From: a virus
Virus record (IMG/VR): IMGVR_UViG_3300025141_011228
Span: 1-21,023 of that record
DNA: 21,023 bases
Strand: one strand, 5' to 3'
The notes beneath the pieces were generated by a model that was given only the letters and a program-made list of their open reading frames with translations, was not told the origin of the DNA and made no database searches. Both the position numbers and the translations under genes were made by a program. Shown here one piece after another: positions 12,744-20,570 of this stretch (position 1 is the first letter of the stretch; the number at the start of each line of letters is the position of its first letter).

Positions 12744-15368
12744 TCATCCTCCTCCAGCAAACGCCTTTTTAAGTTCTGGACTGTTCTTCACGACCTGAAG
12801 CACTGCCTCACCAAACGTGTCCTTATCCATCTCCACAGTGGTGTGAATCTCGATCGGACGGACGGGGGCGGTGGGTGCTGCAGGCCCTGCGGTATTCTCT
12901 ACTCTTCGTTCAGTCACTGTGTTAAATACTTCGGTTATTCTTTTTACGTTCTCTGCATCGAAATTATCTGCAGATTCTGCGATCATTTTCATTCCTTCGC
13001 CCGCATGGCGCGTACCCTCGCCGGCTGACAATGTCATCTTCTGGATAGAGCCCATCAGGCTCGCCATATGTTCTAATTTGTCAGTGCTCAAGAGAAGCAA
13101 GGCTGCTCCTAGAGCGCCAACGCCGACTGCAAAAACAGTAAGTCCCGCCCCTGCTAGGCTACCTAGAGCAGCCATTTTCACCATAGCGATCGCGAGGATA
13201 CCCACTATAACAACCAGGGCGATAGACTCAACCCCCATGCCCTTCATTTGCCCAGCCATAAACCCGATTCCAACAGCGGCGATGCCGATACCTAACCCAA
13301 TCAACGCGATTGCGCCGCCAAGTGCGAGGAGGGGTGGCGCCGCAACGCCTGCGGTGGCGGCGGCTGCAGCAAGGGCAGGAATCATGACATAGAAAGCGCC
13401 GGCCAAAGTGCCCACGATAAGAACCAGGGCGAGAGATTCGGCACCCATACCTTTCATCTGACTAGCCAGGTATCCAATACCGGCGGCTGCGATGCCGACC
13501 CCGACACCAATCATGAGGATGGCGGCGCCGTAGGCCAATATTATTTTGACTTTGTCTGGTGAGGGTGTGGCCTGTTGTTGTGAGCGAGCAAGATCCCTGT
13601 TTGTGTCGGCCAGGGTCCGGTTGACCGGAATCTGCTGCTGTCGGGCAACCGTCTGTGCTTCGGTCAGGGCAGTAGAAGTGGCCGTGGTAGCACTCTGAAC
13701 CGCCTCTGAGCCTGTTAAGTTCTTCAGTATGTCTGCGAAAGCATTGCTGCCCGCCGCGGCTTTGGCGTCCATAGCGGCTTTGATTTTCATGGCCTTGGAG
13801 ACCGCGTACATGACGCCGGTGAGTATGAGGAGACCGGTCATCAGTTTCCCCGAACCGCCATCCCACTCATACATCTTTTTAACAATGCTGTGAATCACAT
13901 CAACGGTCGGCCTCATGCCTATTGCGAGCAGCCTCCAAGTGTCTGCCAACTTTTCGGTGACGCCACGGGCAGCATTGATTCTCTTTTCCATTTCTTCCGT
14001 CTTGATGGCCGAGGCGCCAGACGCATCTCCGAACCTATCCACGCTCTTGGTCATGAGTTTGGTGGCCTCGTTCATATCTGTTATACCAAGAGTATTGGCA
14101 ATTGCCATCCTTTCGAACCGGTTCATTGATTTCCACTGCCGGCCCGAGGCGTCGATTGAATCCTTGATCATACGGACTCTCTCGTCTTCTGTCGCCAACA
14201 GTAGTTCAGTACTATTTAAGAGATTCCCTCCCAAAATAGCGTTTAACTTGCCGGCGGCCTGCGCTGCGCCCTCAAACGTATCAAATTGACCAACGATGTC
14301 CAGAAGCCTTTGAGTTTCAATACCCAGCGAGCGAGCGGCGGATTGCACCTTCAAGAAGATTTTGGGCGCCTCGGAACCATAGCGGGCGAGGATTGGCATT
14401 GCCTGATTGAATCCGGCGACGACCTCGCCCATATGCATCTTTAGTTGCGCAGCAGCTGTTGCCAACTCCTTTTCAAGATCTAACGCCCTCCCGTGAGAGA
14501 AACCCAGGACATCGGTCGCTGTGTCAAATACTTTAGTAGAATCTTCGGCGGCCACTCCAAGTTTCTCGAAGCGCGCAGCCGATTCGACCAAACTTTTTTG
14601 GGTGTCCTCGTTAACTAGAGAAAAACTAGTCATACCAGAGCGCAACGAGAGCAGAGCCGAGCCGGCATTTTCGGTTGATATACCAAACTCTCGATTGCTC
14701 TTCTCGACTTCCATTAACGTGGCATTGAATTCAGTACTAGTGCTAGTCATTTTACTGACGTTCGCTAGAGCGTCATCCTGCTTCACTGCTAGCGCCATGG
14801 TCGATTGCGCCACCTTCGCCAAAGTTGAGGCAAACAAGGTGGTGGGGTTGATTGCGTTCGTGAACCCGGAGACCATCTGGCCGGTGGCAACTTTCAAACC
14901 GTCCATCGTGTCTGTTGCGCCCATAATGGAACCCATGAATCCCGTTGGGGCACCAATGCCTGTCAAGTTGGTAATCAGAGAGGAAAATTCAGAACCAACC
15001 TGGGTGGCGTTTTGCAAGGCCTTCTTCTGTATCTGTAACTTTTTCTTCTCTACCTGTAATTCTTCATATCTTTTCTTTAGAGATGCATCTAGATGACCGC
15101 TTTGGTCGGCGGCGGCTTTTATACTTTTTAACTCTAGTTCATGAAGATTCTCTGCGGCCTCCAGTTCCGCCAAGCGCTGTTCTCCTAAAAGGTGCAAGGA
15201 TTTCAATTTGCCCGCGGCCCAGTCCTTGCCCTTGGAAGCCTCGTCATTAAGCTTCCTCTCCATCGCTATCTGTTCGGCTATCTGAACCTTCTCTTGGGCG
15301 CGAGTCTGCAGAGACTTTCCCTGTAGTTCAAGATATTCCTTGAGTTCTTCTAAGCTTTTATCAGCCAT
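12744..15368 (-). CDS. Tail tape measure protein
   Basis: 874 residues, the second-longest helical-looking product here. Residues 1-130 form a charged coiled coil. Residues 130-500 are a helical, Ala/Ser/Thr-rich region of the TP901-like tape measure type. Residues 505-525 are one hydrophobic segment, and 609-761 hold a run of very hydrophobic Gly/Ala/Ile/Val segments like the membrane-interacting part of tape measures. Within this, residues 617-662 and 687-732 are near-copies 70 residues apart, both containing GIG(Y/F)...QMKGMG.ES.ALV. It sets tail length, fills the tube and is ejected before DNA. At roughly 1.5 A per residue the length implies a tail of about 130 nm. Its position between chaperone and baseplate genes fits. 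Confidence 0.85.
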   Translation of the reverse strand: MADKSLEELKEYLELQGKSLQTRAQEKVQIAEQIAMERKLNDEASKGKDWAAGKLKSLHLLGEQRLAELEAAENLHELELKSIKAAADQSGHLDASLKKRYEELQVEKKKLQIQKKALQNATQVGSEFSSLITNLTGIGAPTGFMGSIMGATDTMDGLKVATGQMVSGFTNAINPTTLFASTLAKVAQSTMALAVKQDDALANVSKMTSTSTEFNATLMEVEKSNREFGISTENAGSALLSLRSGMTSFSLVNEDTQKSLVESAARFEKLGVAAEDSTKVFDTATDVLGFSHGRALDLEKELATAAAQLKMHMGEVVAGFNQAMPILARYGSEAPKIFLKVQSAARSLGIETQRLLDIVGQFDTFEGAAQAAGKLNAILGGNLLNSTELLLATEDERVRMIKDSIDASGRQWKSMNRFERMAIANTLGITDMNEATKLMTKSVDRFGDASGASAIKTEEMEKRINAARGVTEKLADTWRLLAIGMRPTVDVIHSIVKKMYEWDGGSGKLMTGLLILTGVMYAVSKAMKIKAAMDAKAAAGSNAFADILKNLTGSEAVQSATTATSTALTEAQTVARQQQIPVNRTLADTNRDLARSQQQATPSPDKVKIILAYGAAILMIGVGVGIAAAGIGYLASQMKGMGAESLALVLIVGTLAGAFYVMIPALAAAAATAGVAAPPLLALGGAIALIGLGIGIAAVGIGFMAGQMKGMGVESIALVVIVGILAIAMVKMAALGSLAGAGLTVFAVGVGALGAALLLLSTDKLEHMASLMGSIQKMTLSAGEGTRHAGEGMKMIAESADNFDAENVKRITEVFNTVTERRVENTAGPAAPTAPVRPIEIHTTVEMDKDTFGEAVLQVVKNSPELKKAFAGGG
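13173..13520 (-). repeat. Internal duplication within the tape measure gene
   Basis: Codons 617-662 (13383-13520) and 687-732 (13173-13310) encode two similar 46-residue hydrophobic units, period 70 residues, sharing GIAA.GIG and QMKGMG.ES.ALV. Protein likeness is strong while the codons differ, so the duplication is old or kept by selection. Confidence 0.7.
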
Positions 15369-15382
15369 TTAGAGTAGGATCC

Positions 15383-15718
15383 CTATTTGAAAGGCCACTT
15401 CAGACCAGTTGCTTTTTCAAACTTTTGCACCGCTTTGTCCAACCTATACTTGTTAGCATAAGTTCTCTTATCGTTTAAGCCGTGCTTTTTAAGTGATTGG
15501 AGATAATTCTTCTCACCGTGGACAGCGTTGGTGAAGGATCTGACTTCTGACGGTGTTCCCTTTATCTTAACGGGGATATCTGCATCGCCGAACATAGATT
15601 TCATTAGAATCTTTACCCAGCCTCCGAACATCCTGAGCCAACTTTCATCAAGTTGGCCTCTTCTAGCAACTCCTAAATCAATTACAATCGGAACAATCGT
15701 CTCTTCTTGTATGTCCAT
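15383..15718 (-). CDS. Small tail-module protein, unknown function
   Basis: 111 residues from the ATG at 15718, preceded by GGAG at 9 bases; the frame also extends to a TTG at 15733, which overlaps that site and is not preferred. The N-terminus VPIVIDLGVARRGQ, a centre with FGGWVKILMKSMFG and a C-terminus LDKAVQKFEKATGLKWPFK suggest a compact folded protein; the last part looks like a helix ending in WPFK. No enzyme motif. It lies between the tail-chaperone frameshift ORF and the tape measure, 14 bases ahead of the latter, so a role in tape measure folding or tail assembly is plausible. I cannot name a family. Confidence 0.65.
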   Translation of the reverse strand: MDIQEETIVPIVIDLGVARRGQLDESWLRMFGGWVKILMKSMFGDADIPVKIKGTPSEVRSFTNAVHGEKNYLQSLKKHGLNDKRTYANKYRLDKAVQKFEKATGLKWPFK

Positions 15719-15727
15719 ACCGAGGGT

Positions 15728-15731
15728 CTCC
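15728..15731 (-). promoter_or_regulatory. Ribosome binding site deciding the start at 15718
   Basis: GGAG lies 9 bases before the ATG at 15718 and directly overlaps the longer in-frame TTG start at 15733, so the ATG start is preferred. Confidence 0.55.
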
Positions 15732-15789
15732 AATAGATCTGTGCATAAATAATTAGTATTCTATAAGAAATAAAGTAAAAAGGAGGGGT

Positions 15790-15978
15790 CTAACGTCTTT
15801 TGTTTTTGGCTTTTTCATGCTCTTTCTGTTCATCCTCAAATTGCTTGACCAACCTTTGGAGGAACCACTTTCGAAGAAGCACTGGCAAGTTATAGGCTTC
15901 GATAAAGCTCCACCCACCGTGATATTTCATTAGAAAGAATTGTTCGTAGACGTTTTGAATGTAGTCGTCACTTAACCC
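15790..15978 (-). CDS. Tail-assembly chaperone extension (frameshift ORF), T-like
   Basis: An open frame in +1 relative to the preceding gene begins within its last codons and runs to TAG at 15790-15792. It reads GLSDDYIQNVYEQFFL, then MKYHGGWSFIEAYNLPVLLR, then a charged tail ending KNKRR. The only start codon is an ATG at 15930 (46 residues) with no ribosome site, while protein-like sequence extends 15 residues upstream of it to the overlap. Position between tube and tape measure genes is where lambda G-T, P2 E-E' and similar chaperone frameshifts lie. The joint product would continue the gp26-like protein as ...NADFF-GLSDDY.... It would chaperone the tape measure before tube assembly. Fusion by frameshift is inferred. 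Confidence 0.6.
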   Translation of the reverse strand, partial: GLSDDYIQNVYEQFFLMKYHGGWSFIEAYNLPVLLRKWFLQRLVKQFEDEQKEHEKAKNKRR

Positions 15979-16828
15979 AAAAAAAGTCCGCGTTAAACGG
16001 AACCTCCAGTGTCTGCTCTAGACCACAATCAGAGCACTCAAAGTCTTGTGCTAGATCGATGTTGGGTACCAAATCCCTATAAGTATTTCTTAGGGCTCGG
16101 GAATCAATGGCCGGCATGTTCTGGATTAGCGAACTGATTAGTGAAGCGTCCTTGTGTTCGTTGACGGAAACAATAAATTGTTTGAATTGGTCTGTCAAGT
16201 TGGCTTCTTCCATCTTATGCTTCTTCTTCTTGTTGGCAATCATGGCCAATGCCTTCTCGTCTTTTCCTGTGAGAAGCTTAACCTCTACATTAACCTTCAA
16301 TTTCTCTAGAGGGATTATGAACGTACCCTCTTCCGTTTCGGTGACGCCTTCGACATCGCCGCCGTAGTTTACATGCCCTTCGTTCAAGTCAAAAGAGTGG
16401 GTCACGTATTCGGTACAGGCTGGGCAGATTACCTTAGTCTCGTATTCTGCGCCATACCCCGTTCTTCGGGTAGCGATGATAACAGCATTTTTGTCCCCAA
16501 TCAGGAGATCGTCTGCTCTAATTTTCTTGTTGACAATTACACTTTGCAATAGTCGATCAATGGCGATGCCCTTCTTGAGTAGTGTACGAGAAGTTAGTAT
16601 GTCTTCCTCTTTGGCAGTCATATAACGAATTTCGATTGTTTCTTCGTTATGAAGAGGGTGGCCCTCTAAATAATATCTTCCCTTTGAAGGGAGTTCCACG
16701 AACTCCGTTGGAGTTACAAATGAAAGTGCACTTGGCTCCTGTTGTGGGGTTGGTGGTGTTAAGTTTTGAATAGGTGCGGAATCCGAATGCATAGCAGCAA
16801 TCCGATCCTCATTGTTGCGAACGCTCAT
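15968..16828 (-). CDS. gp26/PF12322-type baseplate protein acting as likely tail-assembly chaperone
   Basis: 286 residues. The segment FVELPSKGRYYLEGHPLH, then IEIRYMTAKEEDILTSRTLLKKG and LLIGDKNAVIIATRRTGYG, is the signature of the T4 baseplate family represented by gp26. Two CxxC pairs (Cys135/138 in VICPACTEY and Cys265/268 in FECSDCGLE) could bind one zinc. A Lys-rich stretch lies at 200-206. It ends with ADFFWVK. Although T4 gp26 is classed as a baseplate hub component, here the gene sits directly between tube and tape measure genes and runs into a +1 frame extension, matching the organisation of G-type tail chaperones. It has its own promoter, and AGAGG lies 5 bases before the ATG. Confidence 0.75.
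   Translation of the reverse strand: MSVRNNEDRIAAMHSDSAPIQNLTPPTPQQEPSALSFVTPTEFVELPSKGRYYLEGHPLHNEETIEIRYMTAKEEDILTSRTLLKKGIAIDRLLQSVIVNKKIRADDLLIGDKNAVIIATRRTGYGAEYETKVICPACTEYVTHSFDLNEGHVNYGGDVEGVTETEEGTFIIPLEKLKVNVEVKLLTGKDEKALAMIANKKKKHKMEEANLTDQFKQFIVSVNEHKDASLISSLIQNMPAIDSRALRNTYRDLVPNIDLAQDFECSDCGLEQTLEVPFNADFFWVK
15979..15985 (-). promoter_or_regulatory. T7 slippery run at the chaperone frame overlap
   Basis: The end of the gp26-like frame reads GAC TTT TTT TGG GTT AAG TGA. Seven consecutive T allow slippage by +1 or -2 into the frame GGG TTA AGT GAC, which is open for 63 codons counting the TAG. The -1 frame meets TAA within three codons, so only +1/-2 gives an extended product. 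A sequencing error of one T would look the same. Confidence 0.45.
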
Positions 16829-16851
16829 TATAACCTCTGGTTTGTATAGTA

Positions 16852-16880
16852 ATTATACAGCGTTTCAAATTAGTTGTTAA
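16852..16880 (-). promoter_or_regulatory. Promoter for the tail-chaperone / tape measure genes
   Basis: TTAACA (16875-16880, 5 of 6), a 17-base spacer and perfect TATAAT (16852-16857). It lies in the 57-base gap after the tube gene. Start near 16845, leaving a leader of about 17 bases with an AGAGG site before the ATG at 16828. Confidence 0.7.
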
Positions 16881-16885
16881 CTTAT

Positions 16886-17443
16886 TTACGAGATGGGCGC
16901 GCCGTCTCCGGTGGCTGTATACTCGGCCCAGTCGTAACGTACGGTTACAGTAATGCCGACTAGTTCGTCTGATTCATAATCGAGCTCGCTGAAGTCCACC
17001 GATCGAATCCAGGGGTTGTTCAGCAACCAGTGGCCGACCGGCGTGCCGACGTTGGCAACACCGAGGGCGGAGCCTCCGGTGGCGGCGCCGACGCCCAAAA
17101 GTGTCAACGTCATCTGGCCGAGGGCCGTGGTGGCTGCTGCCTTAGAGACAGTATTCGTGATATCCGCGGTGGTCGGCAAAACGTAGCCGGCTGCCGTGAG
17201 CTTCTGCATCATCTTGTTTGTTGCATCCGGAGTCAGCGGATCCACTAGCTCGAATGTTACCTCTTTCCACTGGACTCTTCCGGGGTACCAGAACGAGTGG
17301 TTTAGATACTTGTGCTCGTGCTCAGAGATCTCGAAACTAGGCTGGCTAACCTTTTTAACGATCCATGAGGCCTCGGGTCCCCACTGTAGTTGCCATCTAT
17401 ATGCTCTCTTTGGCTCTAAAGCCGCGTCTGACCAAAATGCCAT
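16886..17443 (-). CDS. Tail tube protein, gp19-like
   Basis: 185 residues, near T4 gp19 (163). It opens MAFWSDAALEPKRAYRWQLQ and carries KKVSQPSFEISEHEHKYLNH and FWYPGRVQWKEVTFELVDP, the beta-rich pattern of contractile-phage tube subunits. Near the C-terminus are WIRSVDFSELDYESDELVGI and TVTVRYDWAEY. A Gly/Ala/Thr-rich segment at about 100-130 may be the loop lining the tube or a hydrophobic helix. Hexamer rings would stack inside the sheath to form the DNA channel. It follows the sheath gene by 55 bases, the canonical order, with AAGGGAG 10 bases before the ATG, the same ribosome site as the sheath gene. Confidence 0.85.
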   Translation of the reverse strand: MAFWSDAALEPKRAYRWQLQWGPEASWIVKKVSQPSFEISEHEHKYLNHSFWYPGRVQWKEVTFELVDPLTPDATNKMMQKLTAAGYVLPTTADITNTVSKAAATTALGQMTLTLLGVGAATGGSALGVANVGTPVGHWLLNNPWIRSVDFSELDYESDELVGITVTVRYDWAEYTATGDGAPIS

Positions 17444-17498
17444 AATTTAGTTTCTCCCTTTCACGGTAAATAGATTAAGTATCACTTTTGTACCCCGT

Positions 17499-20489
17499 TT
17501 AATCATCGAATGAGGCTCCGGATCTGGTGATAACGAAGTCAACAGCAATGAACTCGATAGAACGAGCAGGCTTCAAGAATACCTTAGCGTAAAGGATGTT
17601 TCTATCGACCAAGTCTGGTGTAGTGGTAGTCTCATCCAACACAACCCGGTAGTCCGACAAGCCACCGCCGGCCTGGATACCACTTAGGAGTCTATCGACC
17701 TTGCCTGAGAAGTCATTCCAGGTTGCAGCGATGCTATTCTCGAACAACGTGGTTGCTGCGATTCTAGACACCTCTTTCTTAACATAAATCAGAAGTCTTC
17801 TGACATTTATTCTGTCGAGGGCGGATGCCTTCAATTGCATCGTCTTTTGTCCGAAGATTACAATGCCCTCGGCGGGGAACGATGCGATTGGGTTAACGTT
17901 GTTCGCGTAGAGTTTATCTCTCTGCTTGGCAGTTAGTTTCTCCTCAACACTAACAACGTTTAGGCCAGATGCGCCTCCGCGTCCCGTGAGCCCGCCGCGG
18001 ACAAAGCCTGCGGGAGCGAACCAGACATCCGTTGCCTTATCGGAACTCGCCAGAGTCCCCAAGGCCACAACAGATGGTGGAACCATCAGGCGGCTTCCGC
18101 CGTCCTGGATTTGCACCCATGGGTAGTAAGCGGCTGCATAACTTGAGTTAATCTTTCTGGCTCTTACGCCACTGGATCCGTCGATAACTTCCTTAACGGA
18201 ACCAACTCTCGAAGCGGCAGCAGTCTTAGACTCCGCTCTTGGAGTATAACCACCGACCAAATCGATGATTGCCAATGCATCACCGCGAGCCTCGCACACG
18301 TCGATCATATGATCTGTGAGGCCAGTAGTGTCGATACCTGGCATAACCAATGCGTTCATTTCAACAGCCTCGGGATCTGCAACAGTATCGATCGCTCGCT
18401 TAATCGAGTTATATTCATAACTAGAGAGTTGGCTAGCGCCTATGGAAGCATTGTTAAATGGATCCCTCTCCTTAATGTCTACACCGTCCGTGCCTCCATA
18501 TAGTGGCGCGGTGAATTTGTCATATCCGTCATCCAATATCTGTTTCCAACTTGAGGAAACCGCGGTGGTGGAAGTACCAGCCCTTCTTGAGCCAGATGCC
18601 CACGTTGTATCGGATGTAGATACAAGAACATCATCCAACGAAAAGGTGAAAGATAATTCGGTACTAGAATCTACATCATGTGAATCGACGCCAACTGGCT
18701 TAGCCCTAACAAAATCTCTGTATGCCTTGCGGTGAGACCTGCTGTCGCCGCGGCTAGCGTTAGTGTTAATACCAAAATAAGCATCGGTGTTTTTGGTTGT
18801 GCCCTTCGATGCTGAGAGTCTCATGAAGCCTGAGTCTCCCACGGCGCTAGCGTTGCCACGGAGGTTAAAGTCCTCCAGGCTAGGCCAGTGCAGTACCATT
18901 GAGGCGGTCATGGCTGCTGCCGCGGCGGTGTCGCCCGGGGCCGCCGGGCCGCCGACCTCGTTCTCGGCGCCGTTGGTAGCGCCGGTGACGAATAAGTACG
19001 CTCGGACAGTGGGCAAAGCACCATCCGCTGCGCCTCGGAGGGGATTAACCGCGTTGGCCACGTTTTCGGTACCGCCCTCCAGGAACGTTGATGTGCTGCC
19101 AACAGTGTTGGTCTGGAGCGTCGCTTTCTTGTATCTCGGAATTCCCAAGAAACCAAACGGGAGAAGCTCGGCGCTGATACGGCCAGTGGTAACATCTTCA
19201 TGCACCTCGACTCTCACAAATTGAGAGATATTGTCGTAATCTCCCAACTCACGAAGAGTCCGGTCTGTGTCGCTCCATGTTGCTTCTTTATCACCAATCT
19301 TTTTGGCTATATAGTCTGGAGAGTTGGGGTTCAAATTGCAGTTGAGGAATCTTTCAACAGCCTGTGGTTCCCTGTCATCATCTCCGTCAATTAGTCGTAT
19401 TGCAACCGTAAACGATCCAAAAGCGTCAACATCCGTATCAGTGGAGTAGTTTATATCCTCAATGGAGATCGAAAGGTTATTTTGCTCCCAACTTCCATAA
19501 GATAAACTCTCGATTCTAAATAATTTCTGCATGCTTTCGACATTAAACTTCGTGTTGTCGCCAGTGTCTTGAGACACAAACCAGCCGGTTTTAGACGGGG
19601 CCATGGCTTTTTTATTATTTTCATGAGTAAGAGTGCCGTTGTTAACGGCCAATATCGCCCCGACTATAGAACTACCGCTGAGCGCTTTTGCCTGGTATTC
19701 ATACGTTTCTCCAAGCCAGTAGTCTGTAGCAGTAGTTGTGATCGTCGTGTTCACCCGGCTGGGACTAGTCGAGAAGGCATTCCTAATGAAGTTTGAGTTC
19801 CCAGGTTGGAAAGTGCATTGGATTGGTCCAGCCGTTATATTGCTGCTATCATCTGTGACCACGATGGACCATGTTCCGCCGGCGTCAACATTGTCGGAAG
19901 AACGAATTAACGCACTTGTACTGGCCGTTGCATGTTGTTCAAGGCTAGCTGTGGTGCCGTAAAACCCCGGAGTATCAATCACGCCCGATAATAGTACCGA
20001 GCCAGCGTTGGCATAAAAAATTGCACCAACAGTGCCGGTGCCGTACCCCTGGTTACCCGATGCCCAAAGACATAGGGCATATGCTCCACCATTAGTGGAA
20101 GGTATTGCAGTTGCTACATTCGAAGTAGTCCACCCAGCATCTCCGTTAGCGTCTTTATCAGAATGTGCCGCACCTGCTAGTTTTACAATCGTAGCAGGGG
20201 CATCGCCGTTCTTCAACCAAGCGCTGGCTGCATATGCAGCATAGGTCGGAGCGTTAACTTCTCCGTCTCGCCACGGATCAACAGAAACCTCTGGGCCGGC
20301 GACGGGGGCGCCAAAGATAGTTTCAAACTCAACATTGTCCGACACTTTTACCGGGCGCAAAGAAGGGCCGCGGCGGAATCTACCGATGATGACCGGACCT
20401 ATTGCTGCGGGCGGTCTAGGTGTTTGCGACTTATCAATTTCGCTGAGTAAAACCCCAGGAGAAACAAATCTAAATTTTTTGGCTGGCAT
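17499..20489 (-). CDS. Contractile tail sheath protein, gp18-like, unusually long
   Basis: 996 residues against 659 in T4 gp18. The N-terminus FVSPGVLLSEIDKS, then PAAIGPVIIGRFRRGPSLRP and SDNVEFETIFGAP, and the C-terminal part (from about 700) with VMPGIDTTGLTDHMIDVCEA, VWFAPAGFVRGGLTGRGGAS, SFPAEGIVIFGQKTMQ, RLLIYVKKEVSRIAATTLFE and a final SIEFIAVDFVITRSG are typical sheath core. The central part (roughly 110-690) is Ser/Thr/Gly-rich and beta-like, corresponding to protease-resistant surface domains, and accounts for the extra length. It forms the outer contractile cylinder driving tail penetration. The ATG has a GGGAG site about 9 bases upstream. The gene is followed by tube and chaperone genes as in other contractile phages. 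Confidence 0.9.
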   Translation of the reverse strand: MPAKKFRFVSPGVLLSEIDKSQTPRPPAAIGPVIIGRFRRGPSLRPVKVSDNVEFETIFGAPVAGPEVSVDPWRDGEVNAPTYAAYAASAWLKNGDAPATIVKLAGAAHSDKDANGDAGWTTSNVATAIPSTNGGAYALCLWASGNQGYGTGTVGAIFYANAGSVLLSGVIDTPGFYGTTASLEQHATASTSALIRSSDNVDAGGTWSIVVTDDSSNITAGPIQCTFQPGNSNFIRNAFSTSPSRVNTTITTTATDYWLGETYEYQAKALSGSSIVGAILAVNNGTLTHENNKKAMAPSKTGWFVSQDTGDNTKFNVESMQKLFRIESLSYGSWEQNNLSISIEDINYSTDTDVDAFGSFTVAIRLIDGDDDREPQAVERFLNCNLNPNSPDYIAKKIGDKEATWSDTDRTLRELGDYDNISQFVRVEVHEDVTTGRISAELLPFGFLGIPRYKKATLQTNTVGSTSTFLEGGTENVANAVNPLRGAADGALPTVRAYLFVTGATNGAENEVGGPAAPGDTAAAAAMTASMVLHWPSLEDFNLRGNASAVGDSGFMRLSASKGTTKNTDAYFGINTNASRGDSRSHRKAYRDFVRAKPVGVDSHDVDSSTELSFTFSLDDVLVSTSDTTWASGSRRAGTSTTAVSSSWKQILDDGYDKFTAPLYGGTDGVDIKERDPFNNASIGASQLSSYEYNSIKRAIDTVADPEAVEMNALVMPGIDTTGLTDHMIDVCEARGDALAIIDLVGGYTPRAESKTAAASRVGSVKEVIDGSSGVRARKINSSYAAAYYPWVQIQDGGSRLMVPPSVVALGTLASSDKATDVWFAPAGFVRGGLTGRGGASGLNVVSVEEKLTAKQRDKLYANNVNPIASFPAEGIVIFGQKTMQLKASALDRINVRRLLIYVKKEVSRIAATTLFENSIAATWNDFSGKVDRLLSGIQAGGGLSDYRVVLDETTTTPDLVDRNILYAKVFLKPARSIEFIAVDFVITRSGASFDD

Positions 20490-20532
20490 ATAATATACTC
20501 TCCCTTACGTGTCGAGTGGACATCTTTGATCA

Positions 20533-20538
20533 ATTATA
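20533..20538 (-). promoter_or_regulatory. Possible -10 element upstream of the sheath gene
   Basis: A perfect TATAAT on the minus strand 44 bases before the sheath ATG, in the gap after the terminator-like gene. No good -35 lies at 16-18 bases (about 3 of 6 matches), so activity would need an activator or another sigma factor. Confidence 0.25.
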
Positions 20539-20570
20539 AATAGTGCCTGGAACTTTGAAAGGACAAAAAA

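Noticed and set aside
12871-13392. 173-codon open frame on the plus strand
   Set aside because: It is antisense to the tape measure, Ala/Pro/Ile-rich in the way expected from the opposite strand of Gly/Ala-rich hydrophobic coding, with no ribosome site or protein-like motif.
13462-13866. 134-codon minus-strand frame within the tape measure gene
   Set aside because: Out-of-frame shadow rich in Arg/His/Gly; the tape measure frame continues unbroken and has the coherent composition.
14521-15096. 191-codon open frame on the plus strand
   Set aside because: Also antisense to the tape measure; no recognisable domain and no upstream signals.
15740-15790. A+T-rich gap after the frameshift ORF as a promoter or terminator
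   Set aside because: TTTACT and TAGAAT-like hexamers are present but not at workable spacing, and no inverted repeat precedes the T-rich stretch.
15968-16828. CxxC pairs read as a DnaJ-type or zinc-ribbon transcription factor
   Set aside because: The LPSKG/MTAKEED/LLIGD signature and the tail-cluster position fit the T4 baseplate gp26-like family better.
18787-19224. 145-codon plus-strand frame inside the sheath gene
   Set aside because: Antisense to a clear gp18-type coding sequence; no start signals.
20535-20542. TATAAATA on the plus strand, identical to the T4 late promoter consensus
   Set aside because: It points to the right, antisense to every gene here, and no plus-strand gene follows. 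The same bases give a TATAAT on the minus strand, listed with low confidence.
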